Shown piece by piece: positions 54,201 through 62,126 of a DNA stretch of 64,000 nt. A program made the translations under genes and the position numbers. Below the pieces are notes generated by a model. The model saw nothing but the letters and a program-made list of their open reading frames with translations. It was not told where the DNA came from and did no database searches. The stretch comes from Brevibacterium sp. CS2. GTDB lineage: Bacteria; Actinomycetota; Actinomycetes; Actinomycetales; Brevibacteriaceae. Numbering within the stretch: position 1 is the stretch's first letter; the number at the start of each line of letters is the position of its first letter. The stretch lies in NCBI RefSeq assembly GCF_005280295.1, contig NZ_CP040020.1:2666001-2730000 (forward strand), in the 5' to 3' direction.

Positions 54201-55436
54201 TCACCCCTCCCGCGGCGGGTTGAAGGCGGGGATCCCGGTGAGGTGGGCGCCGAGGATGAGCGTGTGGACCTCGTCGGTGCCCTCGTAGGTGCGGACGGCC
54301 TCGAGGTTGTTCGCGTGGCGCTGCGGCGAGTACTCCGCCGACACCCCGTTGCCGCCGAGGATCGTGCGCGCCTCACGGCAGATCGCGATCGCGTCCCGGG
54401 TGTTCGCCAGCTTGCCCACGGAGATCTGCACCGGGTCGAGCTCTCCTGCGTCCTTGAGGCGCCCGGTGCGCTCGGCGACGAGCAGCCCGCGCTGGATGTC
54501 GAGCGCCATGTCGACGAGCTTGCGCTGGGTGAGCTGGAAGGACGCGATCGGCGCGCCGAACTGCTCGCGGTCCAGGGCGTAGGAGCACGCGGTCTCGTAC
54601 GAGTCGCGGGCCGCGCCGAGCACACCCCACATGATCCCGTAGCGGGCGTCGTTGAGGCAGGTGAACGGACCAGACAGGCCCTCCGCGCCCGGCAGCCGGG
54701 CGGAGTCGGGCACCCGCACCTCGGCGAGCTCGATCTCGCACTGGATCGAGGCGCGCATCGCGAACTTCGGCTCGATCACCGTCGCCGTGAAGCCGGGGGT
54801 GTCGGTGGGGACGACGAAGCCGCGCACCCCGTCCTCGGTCCGGGCCCAGATCACCGCGAGCTGCGCGATCGAGGCGAGCCCGATCCACCGCTTGCGCCCG
54901 CTGATGACCCAGTCGCCGCCATCGCGGCGGGCCACGGTCTCCATCGAGGAGGGATCGGAGCCGGCGTTCGGCTCCGTGAGCCCGAAGCAGCCGATGACCT
55001 CGCCGCGCGCCATCGCCGGCAGGTGCTCGGCCTTCTGCTCCTCGGACCCCCAGTGGTGGATCGCGCCCATCGCGAGCGAACCCTGCACGGACACGAAGGT
55101 GCGGATGCCGGCGTCGGCGGACTCGAACTCGAGGGAGGCGAGCCCGTACTCGACGGCGCTGCGTCCCGGGCAGCCCGGCGAGTCGAGGTGGATGCCGAGG
55201 TAACCCCGTTCCCCCATCTCGCGCACGAGCTCGCAGGGGAACTCCGCGCGCTCGAACCAATCGGCGACATGCGGGCGGATCGCCTCGTCGACGAAGCCGC
55301 GCACCTCGTCGCGGAATGCGAGCTCCTCGGCGCTGAACAGCGACTCGAGGCCGAGGAGGTCGGCCCGGGTGCGGAGTTCCCGGGTGCGCTCTGCAGCGGT
55401 GCTCTGGGCGATGGTGCGCTCGGTTCCGTGGGCCAT
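54201..55436 (-). CDS. Acyl-CoA dehydrogenase, glutaryl-CoA dehydrogenase-like
   Basis: The 411-residue flavoprotein has FGLTEPNAGSDPSSMET for the FAD site and YALDREQFGAPIASFQLTQ. ILGGNGVSAEYSPQRHANNLE leads to YEGTDEVHTLILG, where the Glu is the expected catalytic base. These match glutaryl-CoA dehydrogenase better than short-chain enzymes. No lysine or tryptophan degradation genes adjoin it, so substrate is open. ATG 55436. Confidence 0.88.
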   Translation of the reverse strand: MAHGTERTIAQSTAAERTRELRTRADLLGLESLFSAEELAFRDEVRGFVDEAIRPHVADWFERAEFPCELVREMGERGYLGIHLDSPGCPGRSAVEYGLASLEFESADAGIRTFVSVQGSLAMGAIHHWGSEEQKAEHLPAMARGEVIGCFGLTEPNAGSDPSSMETVARRDGGDWVISGRKRWIGLASIAQLAVIWARTEDGVRGFVVPTDTPGFTATVIEPKFAMRASIQCEIELAEVRVPDSARLPGAEGLSGPFTCLNDARYGIMWGVLGAARDSYETACSYALDREQFGAPIASFQLTQRKLVDMALDIQRGLLVAERTGRLKDAGELDPVQISVGKLANTRDAIAICREARTILGGNGVSAEYSPQRHANNLEAVRTYEGTDEVHTLILGAHLTGIPAFNPPREG

Positions 55437-55526
55437 GGCGTGCTCCTTCGTCGGCGATCGCCGTGTCCCGCGGGGCCGCGCGACACGCGGTGGATCTCGT
55501 CCGTCCCAGTCTGTCACGCCGCGGCG

Positions 55527-55532
55527 TAGCCT
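55527..55532 (+). promoter_or_regulatory. -10 hexamer TAGCCT for the permease gene
   Basis: TAGCCT overlaps the end of a 12-bp GC palindrome (ACGCCGCGGCGT, 55516-55527) that might be an operator. In this GC content the palindrome may be chance. Confidence 0.35.
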
Positions 55533-55581
55533 GGCACCGGGATGCGGGATCGCCCGCACCGCCGTGCACACGAGGAGGACC

Positions 55582-57045
55582 ATGATCGCACTGCTCGCTG
55601 CGACGCCGATCCTCGTCGCCGTCCTCGTGCTCGTGTTCGGCAGGCCCGCGACCTGGGCGGCCGCAGCCGCCCTCGTCACCGCGGCAGCTGCCGCCCTCCT
55701 CGCCTTCCGCACCCCGGCCGGAGTGCTGGCCGCGAGCGGTGCGGACTACGCGCCGCTCCTCGCCGAGGTGCTGCTCATCCTCCTCTTCGGGATGATCCTC
55801 GCCCGGCTCCTCGAGGCGACCGGCGCGATGGCGCTGCTCTCCCGCTGGCTGCAGGACGCCTCGACCTCCGTCCCGGCCGGCACCGCGCTCGTCGTGTTCG
55901 GGGTGGTGCCCTTCGCGGAGTCCGTCACCGGGTTCGGGATCGGGATCACCGTCGGCATCCCGATCCTGCGGCGCCTGGGCCACCGTCCGGCACCGGCAGC
56001 GCTGCTCGGGCTGCTCGGGCTCACCGCGGTCCCCTGGGGCGCGCTCGGACCCGGCACCGCGGTGGCCGCCTCGCTCACGGGGCTCGGGCTCGACGAGCTC
56101 GGCGTCGCCACCGCGTGGGTCAACGCGCTCCCGGTCGCGGTCGCGGTGGTCGCCGTGGCGGTGCTGTGCGGGGCGCGCCGGGATCCCCGGGCGGCCGTCC
56201 CCGTATTCGCCGCCGGCGCGGTCCTGTGGGCGGGTGTGCTCGGTGCGAACATCCTCGTCGGCACGCCCCCGGCCGGTGTGCTCGGTTCGCTCTCGGTCAT
56301 CCTGGTGCTCCTGCTGAGCGCACGCCTGCGCGGTGCCCGGCTGCGCGGCACCCGGCGCACCGTGCTCGCCGCGGTGCCCTACCTCGTCCTCACCTGCGGC
56401 CTGCTCGCCGCCCAGGCCCTCGCCGGTCTCCTCGACGCCGTCTGGCTCGACGTCCTCGCGTCTCCCCCGGTGTGGCTGCTCGCCGCGTGCCTCGTCGCGG
56501 TGCCCGCCGCTCCGGGGCCCGTCGACGGGCCCGCGGTGGTGGCCCGGGCGGCGCGCGCCTGGGTGCCGGTGGGCGTGGCGACGGGTCTGTTCATGATGCT
56601 CGGCTGGCTCATGACGGCGACCGGGATGAGCGCGGCGATCGGGGCCGCGCTCGCGGTGCTCGGCAACGCGCCGGGTCCGCTGCTGCTTGCGCTCGGCGGC
56701 ATCGTCGCCGGTTCGAACACGGGGGCGAACGCGATGTTCGCAGGCACGGTGGCCTCGATGGCGGAGTCGACGGGCGCTTCGGTGCTCGGACTCGTGGCGG
56801 TCGGCAACGCCGCCGCGGCGTTCGCGAACATCGCGACCCCGCCCCGGGTCGCGCTCGCGGTGCAGGTCGGCGCCGGGGACGAGGCGCCGGCCGGCGGCGG
56901 GGAGGACACGGCAGACGGATGCCGGACCGACCCGGCGGCGCAGCGGGCCGAGCTCGAGCGCGCCGTCGTCCGGGTGCAGCGGGCCACCGTCCTCTGCGTG
57001 CTCGCCGCGACCGTGCCGCTCGCCGTCCTCGCTGCGCTGCTCTAG
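55582..57045 (+). CDS. L-lactate permease family transporter
   Basis: This 487-residue member of the LctP/GlcA family imports lactate or glycolate with protons. PFAESVTGFGIGITVGIP (about 112-129) and GIVAGSNTGANAMF (about 372-385) are family motifs, and about twelve membrane segments are visible. It is somewhat shorter than LctP of E. coli (551). ATG 55582 follows GAGGAGGA. No lactate dehydrogenase is adjacent. Its 3' end overlaps the convergent yibE/F gene by 4 bases. Confidence 0.88.
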   Translation: MIALLAATPILVAVLVLVFGRPATWAAAAALVTAAAAALLAFRTPAGVLAASGADYAPLLAEVLLILLFGMILARLLEATGAMALLSRWLQDASTSVPAGTALVVFGVVPFAESVTGFGIGITVGIPILRRLGHRPAPAALLGLLGLTAVPWGALGPGTAVAASLTGLGLDELGVATAWVNALPVAVAVVAVAVLCGARRDPRAAVPVFAAGAVLWAGVLGANILVGTPPAGVLGSLSVILVLLLSARLRGARLRGTRRTVLAAVPYLVLTCGLLAAQALAGLLDAVWLDVLASPPVWLLAACLVAVPAAPGPVDGPAVVARAARAWVPVGVATGLFMMLGWLMTATGMSAAIGAALAVLGNAPGPLLLALGGIVAGSNTGANAMFAGTVASMAESTGASVLGLVAVGNAAAAFANIATPPRVALAVQVGAGDEAPAGGGEDTADGCRTDPAAQRAELERAVVRVQRATVLCVLAATVPLAVLAALL

Positions 57046-58322
57046 CCGTTCCGGCCGGGAACGGCCGCCCCGCGGTCCCGCTCCCGCGGGCGCACGCCCT
57101 CACCCGAGCGGACGACGAGTGCGGCGATGGCGGTGGTCGCGGGGATCGCGAGCACGAGTCCGATCGAGCACACGAGCAGGCTCACCACCTCGATCGCGAG
57201 GTCGCCGAGGGTGAGCGATTCGAGGAAGGACCGGGAGGACGATGCGACGAGGAGCAGCACGGTGAGGCCGCCGCCGGCGAACGCGAAGGCGATGGTGTAG
57301 ACGGTCGAGGCGATGTGGTCCCGGCCGATCCGCATCGCCGAGGCGAACAGCTCCCGGGCCCGGGCGTGCGGGCGGGCGAGGGCGAGCTCCCACACCGCCG
57401 CCGCCTGGGTGATCGTCACGTCGTTGAGGACGCCGAGGCCGGCGATTAGGATGCCGCACACCACGAGGTCCCCGGTCGACAGCTCCGCCGACCACGACAG
57501 CAGGTAGGTCTCCTCGGAGTAGATCCCGGCGAGCTTGGCCCAGCGCGTCCACAGCGCGCCGAGCACCCCGGTCACGGCGATCCCAGCGAGCGTGCCGAGC
57601 AGGGCGGTGGTGGTGCGGGCGGAGAACCCGTGCGCGAGGTAGAGCACGACGAGCATGATCACCGCCGCCGCCACGACCCCGACGAGCACCGCCGGGGAGC
57701 CGGCGAGCAGCGCCGGCAGCATGAACACGAGCATGACGCCGAAGGCGAACACGAGCCCGAGGAGCGCACGCAGCCCGCGCAGCCCCGCGACGAGGACGAC
57801 GAGCAGCCCGTAGACGGCGGCGAGCACGGTGAGGGACACGTTCCGGTCGAAGTCGACGAACACGTAGTCCGCCGCTCCCGGATCCCCCGGGTCCGGGGCC
57901 GCCCCGCCGGGCGGGGCCTCGCCTGGCCCGCCGGTGATCGCCTCGGCGGCGGGATCGGAGGCCGCCTCGGCGTCCATCCCGATCGCCTTGACCCGGTCTC
58001 CCGGCGCGAGGCCGGCGCGCATCGCCTCGGGCGGGACGAACAGCGAGCCCTCGGCGCCGTCGACCTCGACCGCGATCGCCGCGCACCCGGAGGACTCCGC
58101 ATCCGGACACGCCCGGAGGTCGACCATCGTCACCGTCCCGGACACGTACGTCGTCCCCTCCCCGAGCGCCGTCGGATCCCAGCCGCCGTCCTCGCCCGCG
58201 GCCGGCCACAGGAGCACGAGCCCGGAGACGGCGAGGACCGCCAGCGGGACGAGGAGTCCCAGCATGACGGTCCAGGCGCGCCTCGACGCCCGCGGAGCCC
58301 GGCTCCCGGCGATGAGGTGCAT
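57042..58322 (-). CDS. YibE/F family membrane protein
   Basis: This 426-residue protein has one N-terminal membrane segment, an extracellular domain of about 120 residues, then seven or so hydrophobic segments with ILIAGLGVLNDVTITQAAAVWEL, the family signature. Function unknown. A 10-base gap separates its start from the glyS stop upstream, suggesting cotranscription. Confidence 0.85.
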   Translation of the reverse strand: MHLIAGSRAPRASRRAWTVMLGLLVPLAVLAVSGLVLLWPAAGEDGGWDPTALGEGTTYVSGTVTMVDLRACPDAESSGCAAIAVEVDGAEGSLFVPPEAMRAGLAPGDRVKAIGMDAEAASDPAAEAITGGPGEAPPGGAAPDPGDPGAADYVFVDFDRNVSLTVLAAVYGLLVVLVAGLRGLRALLGLVFAFGVMLVFMLPALLAGSPAVLVGVVAAAVIMLVVLYLAHGFSARTTTALLGTLAGIAVTGVLGALWTRWAKLAGIYSEETYLLSWSAELSTGDLVVCGILIAGLGVLNDVTITQAAAVWELALARPHARARELFASAMRIGRDHIASTVYTIAFAFAGGGLTVLLLVASSSRSFLESLTLGDLAIEVVSLLVCSIGLVLAIPATTAIAALVVRSGEGVRPRERDRGAAVPGRNG

Positions 58323-58332
58323 GCGCGGCGGG

Positions 58333-59709
58333 TCAGCCGGCGAGGTCGGTCGCGAGGTACGCGACGACCTCGTCGAGCGGGATCCGCTCCTGCGACATGT
58401 CGTCGCGACGCCGGATGGTCACCGCGTCGTCGTCGAGCGTGTCGAAGTCGACGGTGATGCAGAACGGGGTGCCGATCTCGTCCTGGCGGCGGTAGCGGCG
58501 GCCGATCGCCCCGGCGTCGTCGAAGTCGACGTTCCAGCGCTTCCGCAGGTCCGCGGCGAGCTCCTTGGCCTTGGGCGAGAGCTTCTCGTTGCGGCTCAGC
58601 GGCAGCACCGCGGCCTTGACCGGGGCGAGCCGCGGGTCGAGCTTGAGCACGATCCGCTTGTCGACGCCGCCCTTGGTGTTGGGTGCCTCGTCCTCGGTGT
58701 AGGCATCGACGAGGAACGCCATCATCGAGCGGGTGAGTCCGAAGGACGGCTCGATGACGTAGGGCGTGTAGCGGGTGTTCGCCGCCTGGTCGAAGTACTG
58801 CATCTTGTGTCCGGAGTGCTCGGTGTGATTGCCGAGGTCGAAATCGGTGCGGTTGGCGATGCCCATGAGCTCGCCCCAGGTGCTGCCCTGGAACCCGAAC
58901 TTGTACTCGATGTCGACGGTCGCCGCCGAGTAGTGGGCGCGCTCGCCGTCGGGCACGTCGAAGCGGCGCATGTTGTCCGGGTCGATGCCGAGGTCGACGA
59001 ACCAGTCCCAGCAGGCCTCGACCCACTCGTGGTAGTACTTCTCCGCGTCGTCGGGGTGGGTGAAGTACTCGATCTCCATCTGCTCGAACTCGCGGGTGCG
59101 GAAGATGAAGTTGCCGGGGGTGATCTCGTTGCGGAACGCCTTGCCGATCTGGCCGATGCCGAACGGGGGCTTCTTCCGGTTGGCGGTGACGACGTTGGCG
59201 AAGTTGACGAAGATGCCCTGCGCGGTCTCCGGGCGGAGGTAGTGGAGGCCCTCCTCGTTGTCGACGGCGCCGAGGTAGGTCTTCATGAGGCCGGAGAACT
59301 GCTGGGGCTCGGTCCACGCGCCCTCCTGCCCGGTCTCCGGATCGCGGATGTCGGCGAGCCCGTTCTCCGGCTCGCGCCCGTGCTTGGCGACGTAGGCCTC
59401 GATGAGGTGGTCGGCGCGGTAGCGCTTGTGGGTGTGGAGGGATTCGACGAGCGGGTCGACGAAGGTCTCGACGTGCCCGGAGGCCTCCCACACCGCGCGC
59501 GGCAGGATGATCGAGGAATCGAGCCCGACCATGTCCTCGCGGCCGCGCACGAAGTTCTGCCACCACAGGGCCTTGATGTTCTCCTTGAGCTCGACGCCCA
59601 GCGGACCGTAGTCCCAGGCCGAACGGGATCCGCCGTAGATCTCACCCGCCTGGAACACGAAGCCGCGCCGCTTGGCCAGGGTGATGACGGAATCCAATGT
59701 CGATGCCAC
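58333..59709 (-). CDS. glyS: Glycyl-tRNA synthetase (alpha2 type)
   Basis: This class II enzyme charges tRNA-Gly as a homodimer. The 458-residue protein has [20 protein letters not shown] at the start, [13 protein letters not shown], and [22 protein letters not shown] is motif 3. Only the anticodon domain follows. GTG 59709 is preceded by CCGAGGAGA. Actinobacterial enzymes have this size. glyS here and tRNA-Gly at 967 are separate loci. Confidence 0.95.
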   Translation of the reverse strand: MASTLDSVITLAKRRGFVFQAGEIYGGSRSAWDYGPLGVELKENIKALWWQNFVRGREDMVGLDSSIILPRAVWEASGHVETFVDPLVESLHTHKRYRADHLIEAYVAKHGREPENGLADIRDPETGQEGAWTEPQQFSGLMKTYLGAVDNEEGLHYLRPETAQGIFVNFANVVTANRKKPPFGIGQIGKAFRNEITPGNFIFRTREFEQMEIEYFTHPDDAEKYYHEWVEACWDWFVDLGIDPDNMRRFDVPDGERAHYSAATVDIEYKFGFQGSTWGELMGIANRTDFDLGNHTEHSGHKMQYFDQAANTRYTPYVIEPSFGLTRSMMAFLVDAYTEDEAPNTKGGVDKRIVLKLDPRLAPVKAAVLPLSRNEKLSPKAKELAADLRKRWNVDFDDAGAIGRRYRRQDEIGTPFCITVDFDTLDDDAVTIRRRDDMSQERIPLDEVVAYLATDLAG

Positions 59710-60136
59710 AGATGTCTCCTCGGTTCGGGGGCGAACGGCTGGCTGTCGTCCGCATGCGGATCCAGCGTATCGAATGCGCGCCCGGTTCGGACCCGCGTCC
59801 CGGTGCGCGGCCGCGCAGCCGCCCAGGGCGCGGCTGTGTCTTCCCTCACCCTCGGCGCCGAACCGCCCGGCTCGGGCACCGCGGCATGTAGACTGGCCGG
59901 ACACCCAAACCTTTCACCGCCGTCATGGTGCCAGGAGTTCGACTGCCCCGGGCAGCGAGCACTGCTCGACGCACCGCGTGCCGCCCGGCACATTGCGTTC
60001 GTTGCGCGTCACGCGTCCTCGATTCGACGGCACCGGCCGATCTGCTCACCACCGTTGCAGTGCGGCTGCGCATGGGTCGATCGCCAAACCCGTCCACTGC
60101 GATCAAGTGTGTGCCGATCCGCGAAGAGAGCCTTTG
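59710..60136. other. 427-bp region with long leader for the DEAD-box helicase
   Basis: No gene is seen. Plus-strand TAGACT at 59889-59894 is a likely -10, which would give a leader of about 235 nt before the helicase start. Long structured leaders are common for cold-shock RNA helicases, so this may be regulatory. Confidence 0.4.
59889..59894 (+). promoter_or_regulatory. -10 hexamer TAGACT for the helicase
   Basis: It is the same hexamer as at the EEP and zapE genes, but 242 bases from the start codon, so this transcript has a long leader. No -35 was recognised. Confidence 0.45.
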
Positions 60137-62011
60137 ATGTCCGCTGAGGATATGACCACCCCTGCCCCCGTCTCCACCGAGAAGACCCCCGAGAGCACCG
60201 CTCCCGCCCAGGCCGCACCGGCCGAGGCCGGGTCCGCCGCCGCTCCGGCAGCGCCCGCCGACGAGCTGCCGCCGTTCGACGCCTTCGACCTCGATCCCGC
60301 CGTGCTCGCCGCGGTCAAGGACCTCGGCTACGAGACCCCGTCCCAGATCCAGGCGCAGACGATCCCGCTGCTGACCTCCGGCCGCGACGTCATCGGCCTG
60401 GCGCAGACCGGCACCGGCAAGACCGCCGCGTTCGCCCTGCCCGTGCTCAGCCACCTCGCGCACGCCGGCCGCGCCTCCGAGGGCCCGTTCGCCCTCGTCC
60501 TCACCCCCACCCGCGAGCTCGCGCTCCAGGTGGCCGAGGCCTTCACAAGCTTCGCCGCCCACCTCCCGGACTTCTCCGTGCTGCCGATCTACGGCGGCCA
60601 GTCCTACGGCCCGCAGCTCGGCGGCCTGCGCCGCGGCGCGCAGGTGGTCGTCGGCACCCCCGGGCGCGTCATCGACCATCTCAAGCGCGGCTCCCTCAAG
60701 CTCGGCGACCTCCGCCACCTCGTGCTCGACGAGGCCGACGAGATGCTCAAGATGGGCTTCCAGGAGGACATCGAGGAGATCTTCGCGCAGGCCGGCACCG
60801 CCCGCCAGGTGGCGCTGTTCTCCGCGACCATGCCGAAGTCGATCCACCGGATCACCGGCCAGTACCTCAACGACCCGGCCGAGGTGCGGGTCAAGTCGAA
60901 GACCACGACGGGCGCGAACATCCGCCAGCGGTTCCTCACCGTCATGCACTCCCACAAGCTCGACGCGCTCACCCGCATCCTCGAGGTCGAGGAGTACGAC
61001 GGCATCATCATGTTCGTCCGCACCAAGCAGGCCACCGAGGAGCTCGCCGACAAGCTGCGCGCCCGCGGGCTGTCCGCCGCGGCGATCAACGGCGACATCC
61101 CGCAGCAGGCGCGCGAGCGGACGGTCGAGCAGCTCCGCAGCGGCGCGATCGACATCCTCGTCGCCACCGATGTCGCCGCCCGCGGCCTCGACGTCGAGCG
61201 GATCTCGCTCGTCGTCAACTACGACATCCCGCACGACACCGAGTCCTACGTCCACCGGATCGGCCGGACCGGCCGTGCCGGCCGCTCCGGCGAGGCGATC
61301 CTGTTCGTCACCCCGCGCGAGAACCACCTGCTGCGCCAGATCGAGAAGGCCACCCGCCAGCGCGTCGAGCAGCTCACCCTGCCGACCGTCGAGCAGCTGA
61401 CCTCGACCCGCATCGAGCGCTTCCAGAACCGCATCACCGAGGCGCTCTCCGGGCTCGACCTGTCCGAGGTGCGCCCTGTCATCGAGCAGTACGAGCAGGT
61501 CCACGACGTGCCCGCCAAGGAGATCGCCGCCGCACTCGCGGTGCTGCTCCTCGACGGCGAGTCGCTCACCGCGCAGCCGCTCCCCGAGCCCAAGCGCAAG
61601 CAGCGCGAGGACCGGGGCGAGCGCGGCGAGCGCGGGCCGCGCGGTCCGCGGTCGCGTGAGGGCATGCGCACCTACCGGCTGGCCGTGGGCCGCAACGAGC
61701 GCGTCCAGCCCGGCGGCATCGTCGGGGCGCTCGCGAACGAGGGCGGCCTGACCTCGGGTCAGATCGGCCACATCGACATCCGCTCGAACCACTCGCTCGT
61801 CGACCTGCCCGACGACCTGCCGCAGTCGGTGTTCGACCGCCTGTCCGGCACCCGTGTCCAGGGCAAGCGGATCGATCTGCGCCCGGACACCGGCCGCCCG
61901 GGCCGCTCGTTCCCCAAGAAGAACTTCGACAAGGGTCCGGGCGAGGGCCGCAAGTTCCGCCAGGAGCGCGACGGCAAGAAGGGCTTCTACCGTGGGGGCA
62001 AGGGCCGCTGA
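60137..62011 (+). CDS. deaD: DEAD-box RNA helicase with DbpA-type RNA-binding domain
   Basis: This ATP-dependent RNA helicase works on structured RNA, probably in cold adaptation or ribosome assembly. The 624-residue protein has an Ala/Pro-rich N-terminal 45 residues and the Q motif. AQTGTGKT, PTREL, LDEADEM, SAT and HRIGRTGRAGRSG lie in order. A DbpA-like RNA-binding domain (about residues 511-580) and a basic Gly-rich tail close the protein. The ATG at 60137 lacks a strong ribosome site (GAAGAGAG is 9 bases away). Confidence 0.92.
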   Translation: MSAEDMTTPAPVSTEKTPESTAPAQAAPAEAGSAAAPAAPADELPPFDAFDLDPAVLAAVKDLGYETPSQIQAQTIPLLTSGRDVIGLAQTGTGKTAAFALPVLSHLAHAGRASEGPFALVLTPTRELALQVAEAFTSFAAHLPDFSVLPIYGGQSYGPQLGGLRRGAQVVVGTPGRVIDHLKRGSLKLGDLRHLVLDEADEMLKMGFQEDIEEIFAQAGTARQVALFSATMPKSIHRITGQYLNDPAEVRVKSKTTTGANIRQRFLTVMHSHKLDALTRILEVEEYDGIIMFVRTKQATEELADKLRARGLSAAAINGDIPQQARERTVEQLRSGAIDILVATDVAARGLDVERISLVVNYDIPHDTESYVHRIGRTGRAGRSGEAILFVTPRENHLLRQIEKATRQRVEQLTLPTVEQLTSTRIERFQNRITEALSGLDLSEVRPVIEQYEQVHDVPAKEIAAALAVLLLDGESLTAQPLPEPKRKQREDRGERGERGPRGPRSREGMRTYRLAVGRNERVQPGGIVGALANEGGLTSGQIGHIDIRSNHSLVDLPDDLPQSVFDRLSGTRVQGKRIDLRPDTGRPGRSFPKKNFDKGPGEGRKFRQERDGKKGFYRGGKGR

Positions 62012-62090
62012 GCCCCACCCGCACACGGCCGCCGCGCGGCTGAGCACACCCGCCGGGCTGTCCCGGCCGACCGCCGCGCCGCCCGGTACC

Positions 62091-62126
62091 GGACATGCCG
62101 CCCGTCATAGGATGGGCGGCATGTCC
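62091..62126. promoter_or_regulatory. Perfect 13-bp inverted repeat around the promoter and start of the MOSC fusion gene
   Basis: GGACATGCCGCCC (62091-62103) and GGGCGGCATGTCC (62114-62126) flank a 10-base spacer that holds the -10 hexamer TAGGAT (62108-62113). The right arm contains the ATG. It looks like a repressor operator covering the transcription start. Confidence 0.7.
62108..62113 (+). promoter_or_regulatory. -10 hexamer TAGGAT of a probable leaderless promoter
   Basis: TAGGAT is followed by 7 bases and ATG 62121, leaving no ribosome site. It lies within the spacer of the inverted repeat. Confidence 0.5.

Noticed and set aside
55516..55527. ACGCCGCGGCGT palindrome as a defined operator of the lactate permease
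   Set aside because: It is short and made only of high-GC bases, so chance is likely; kept only as a remark.
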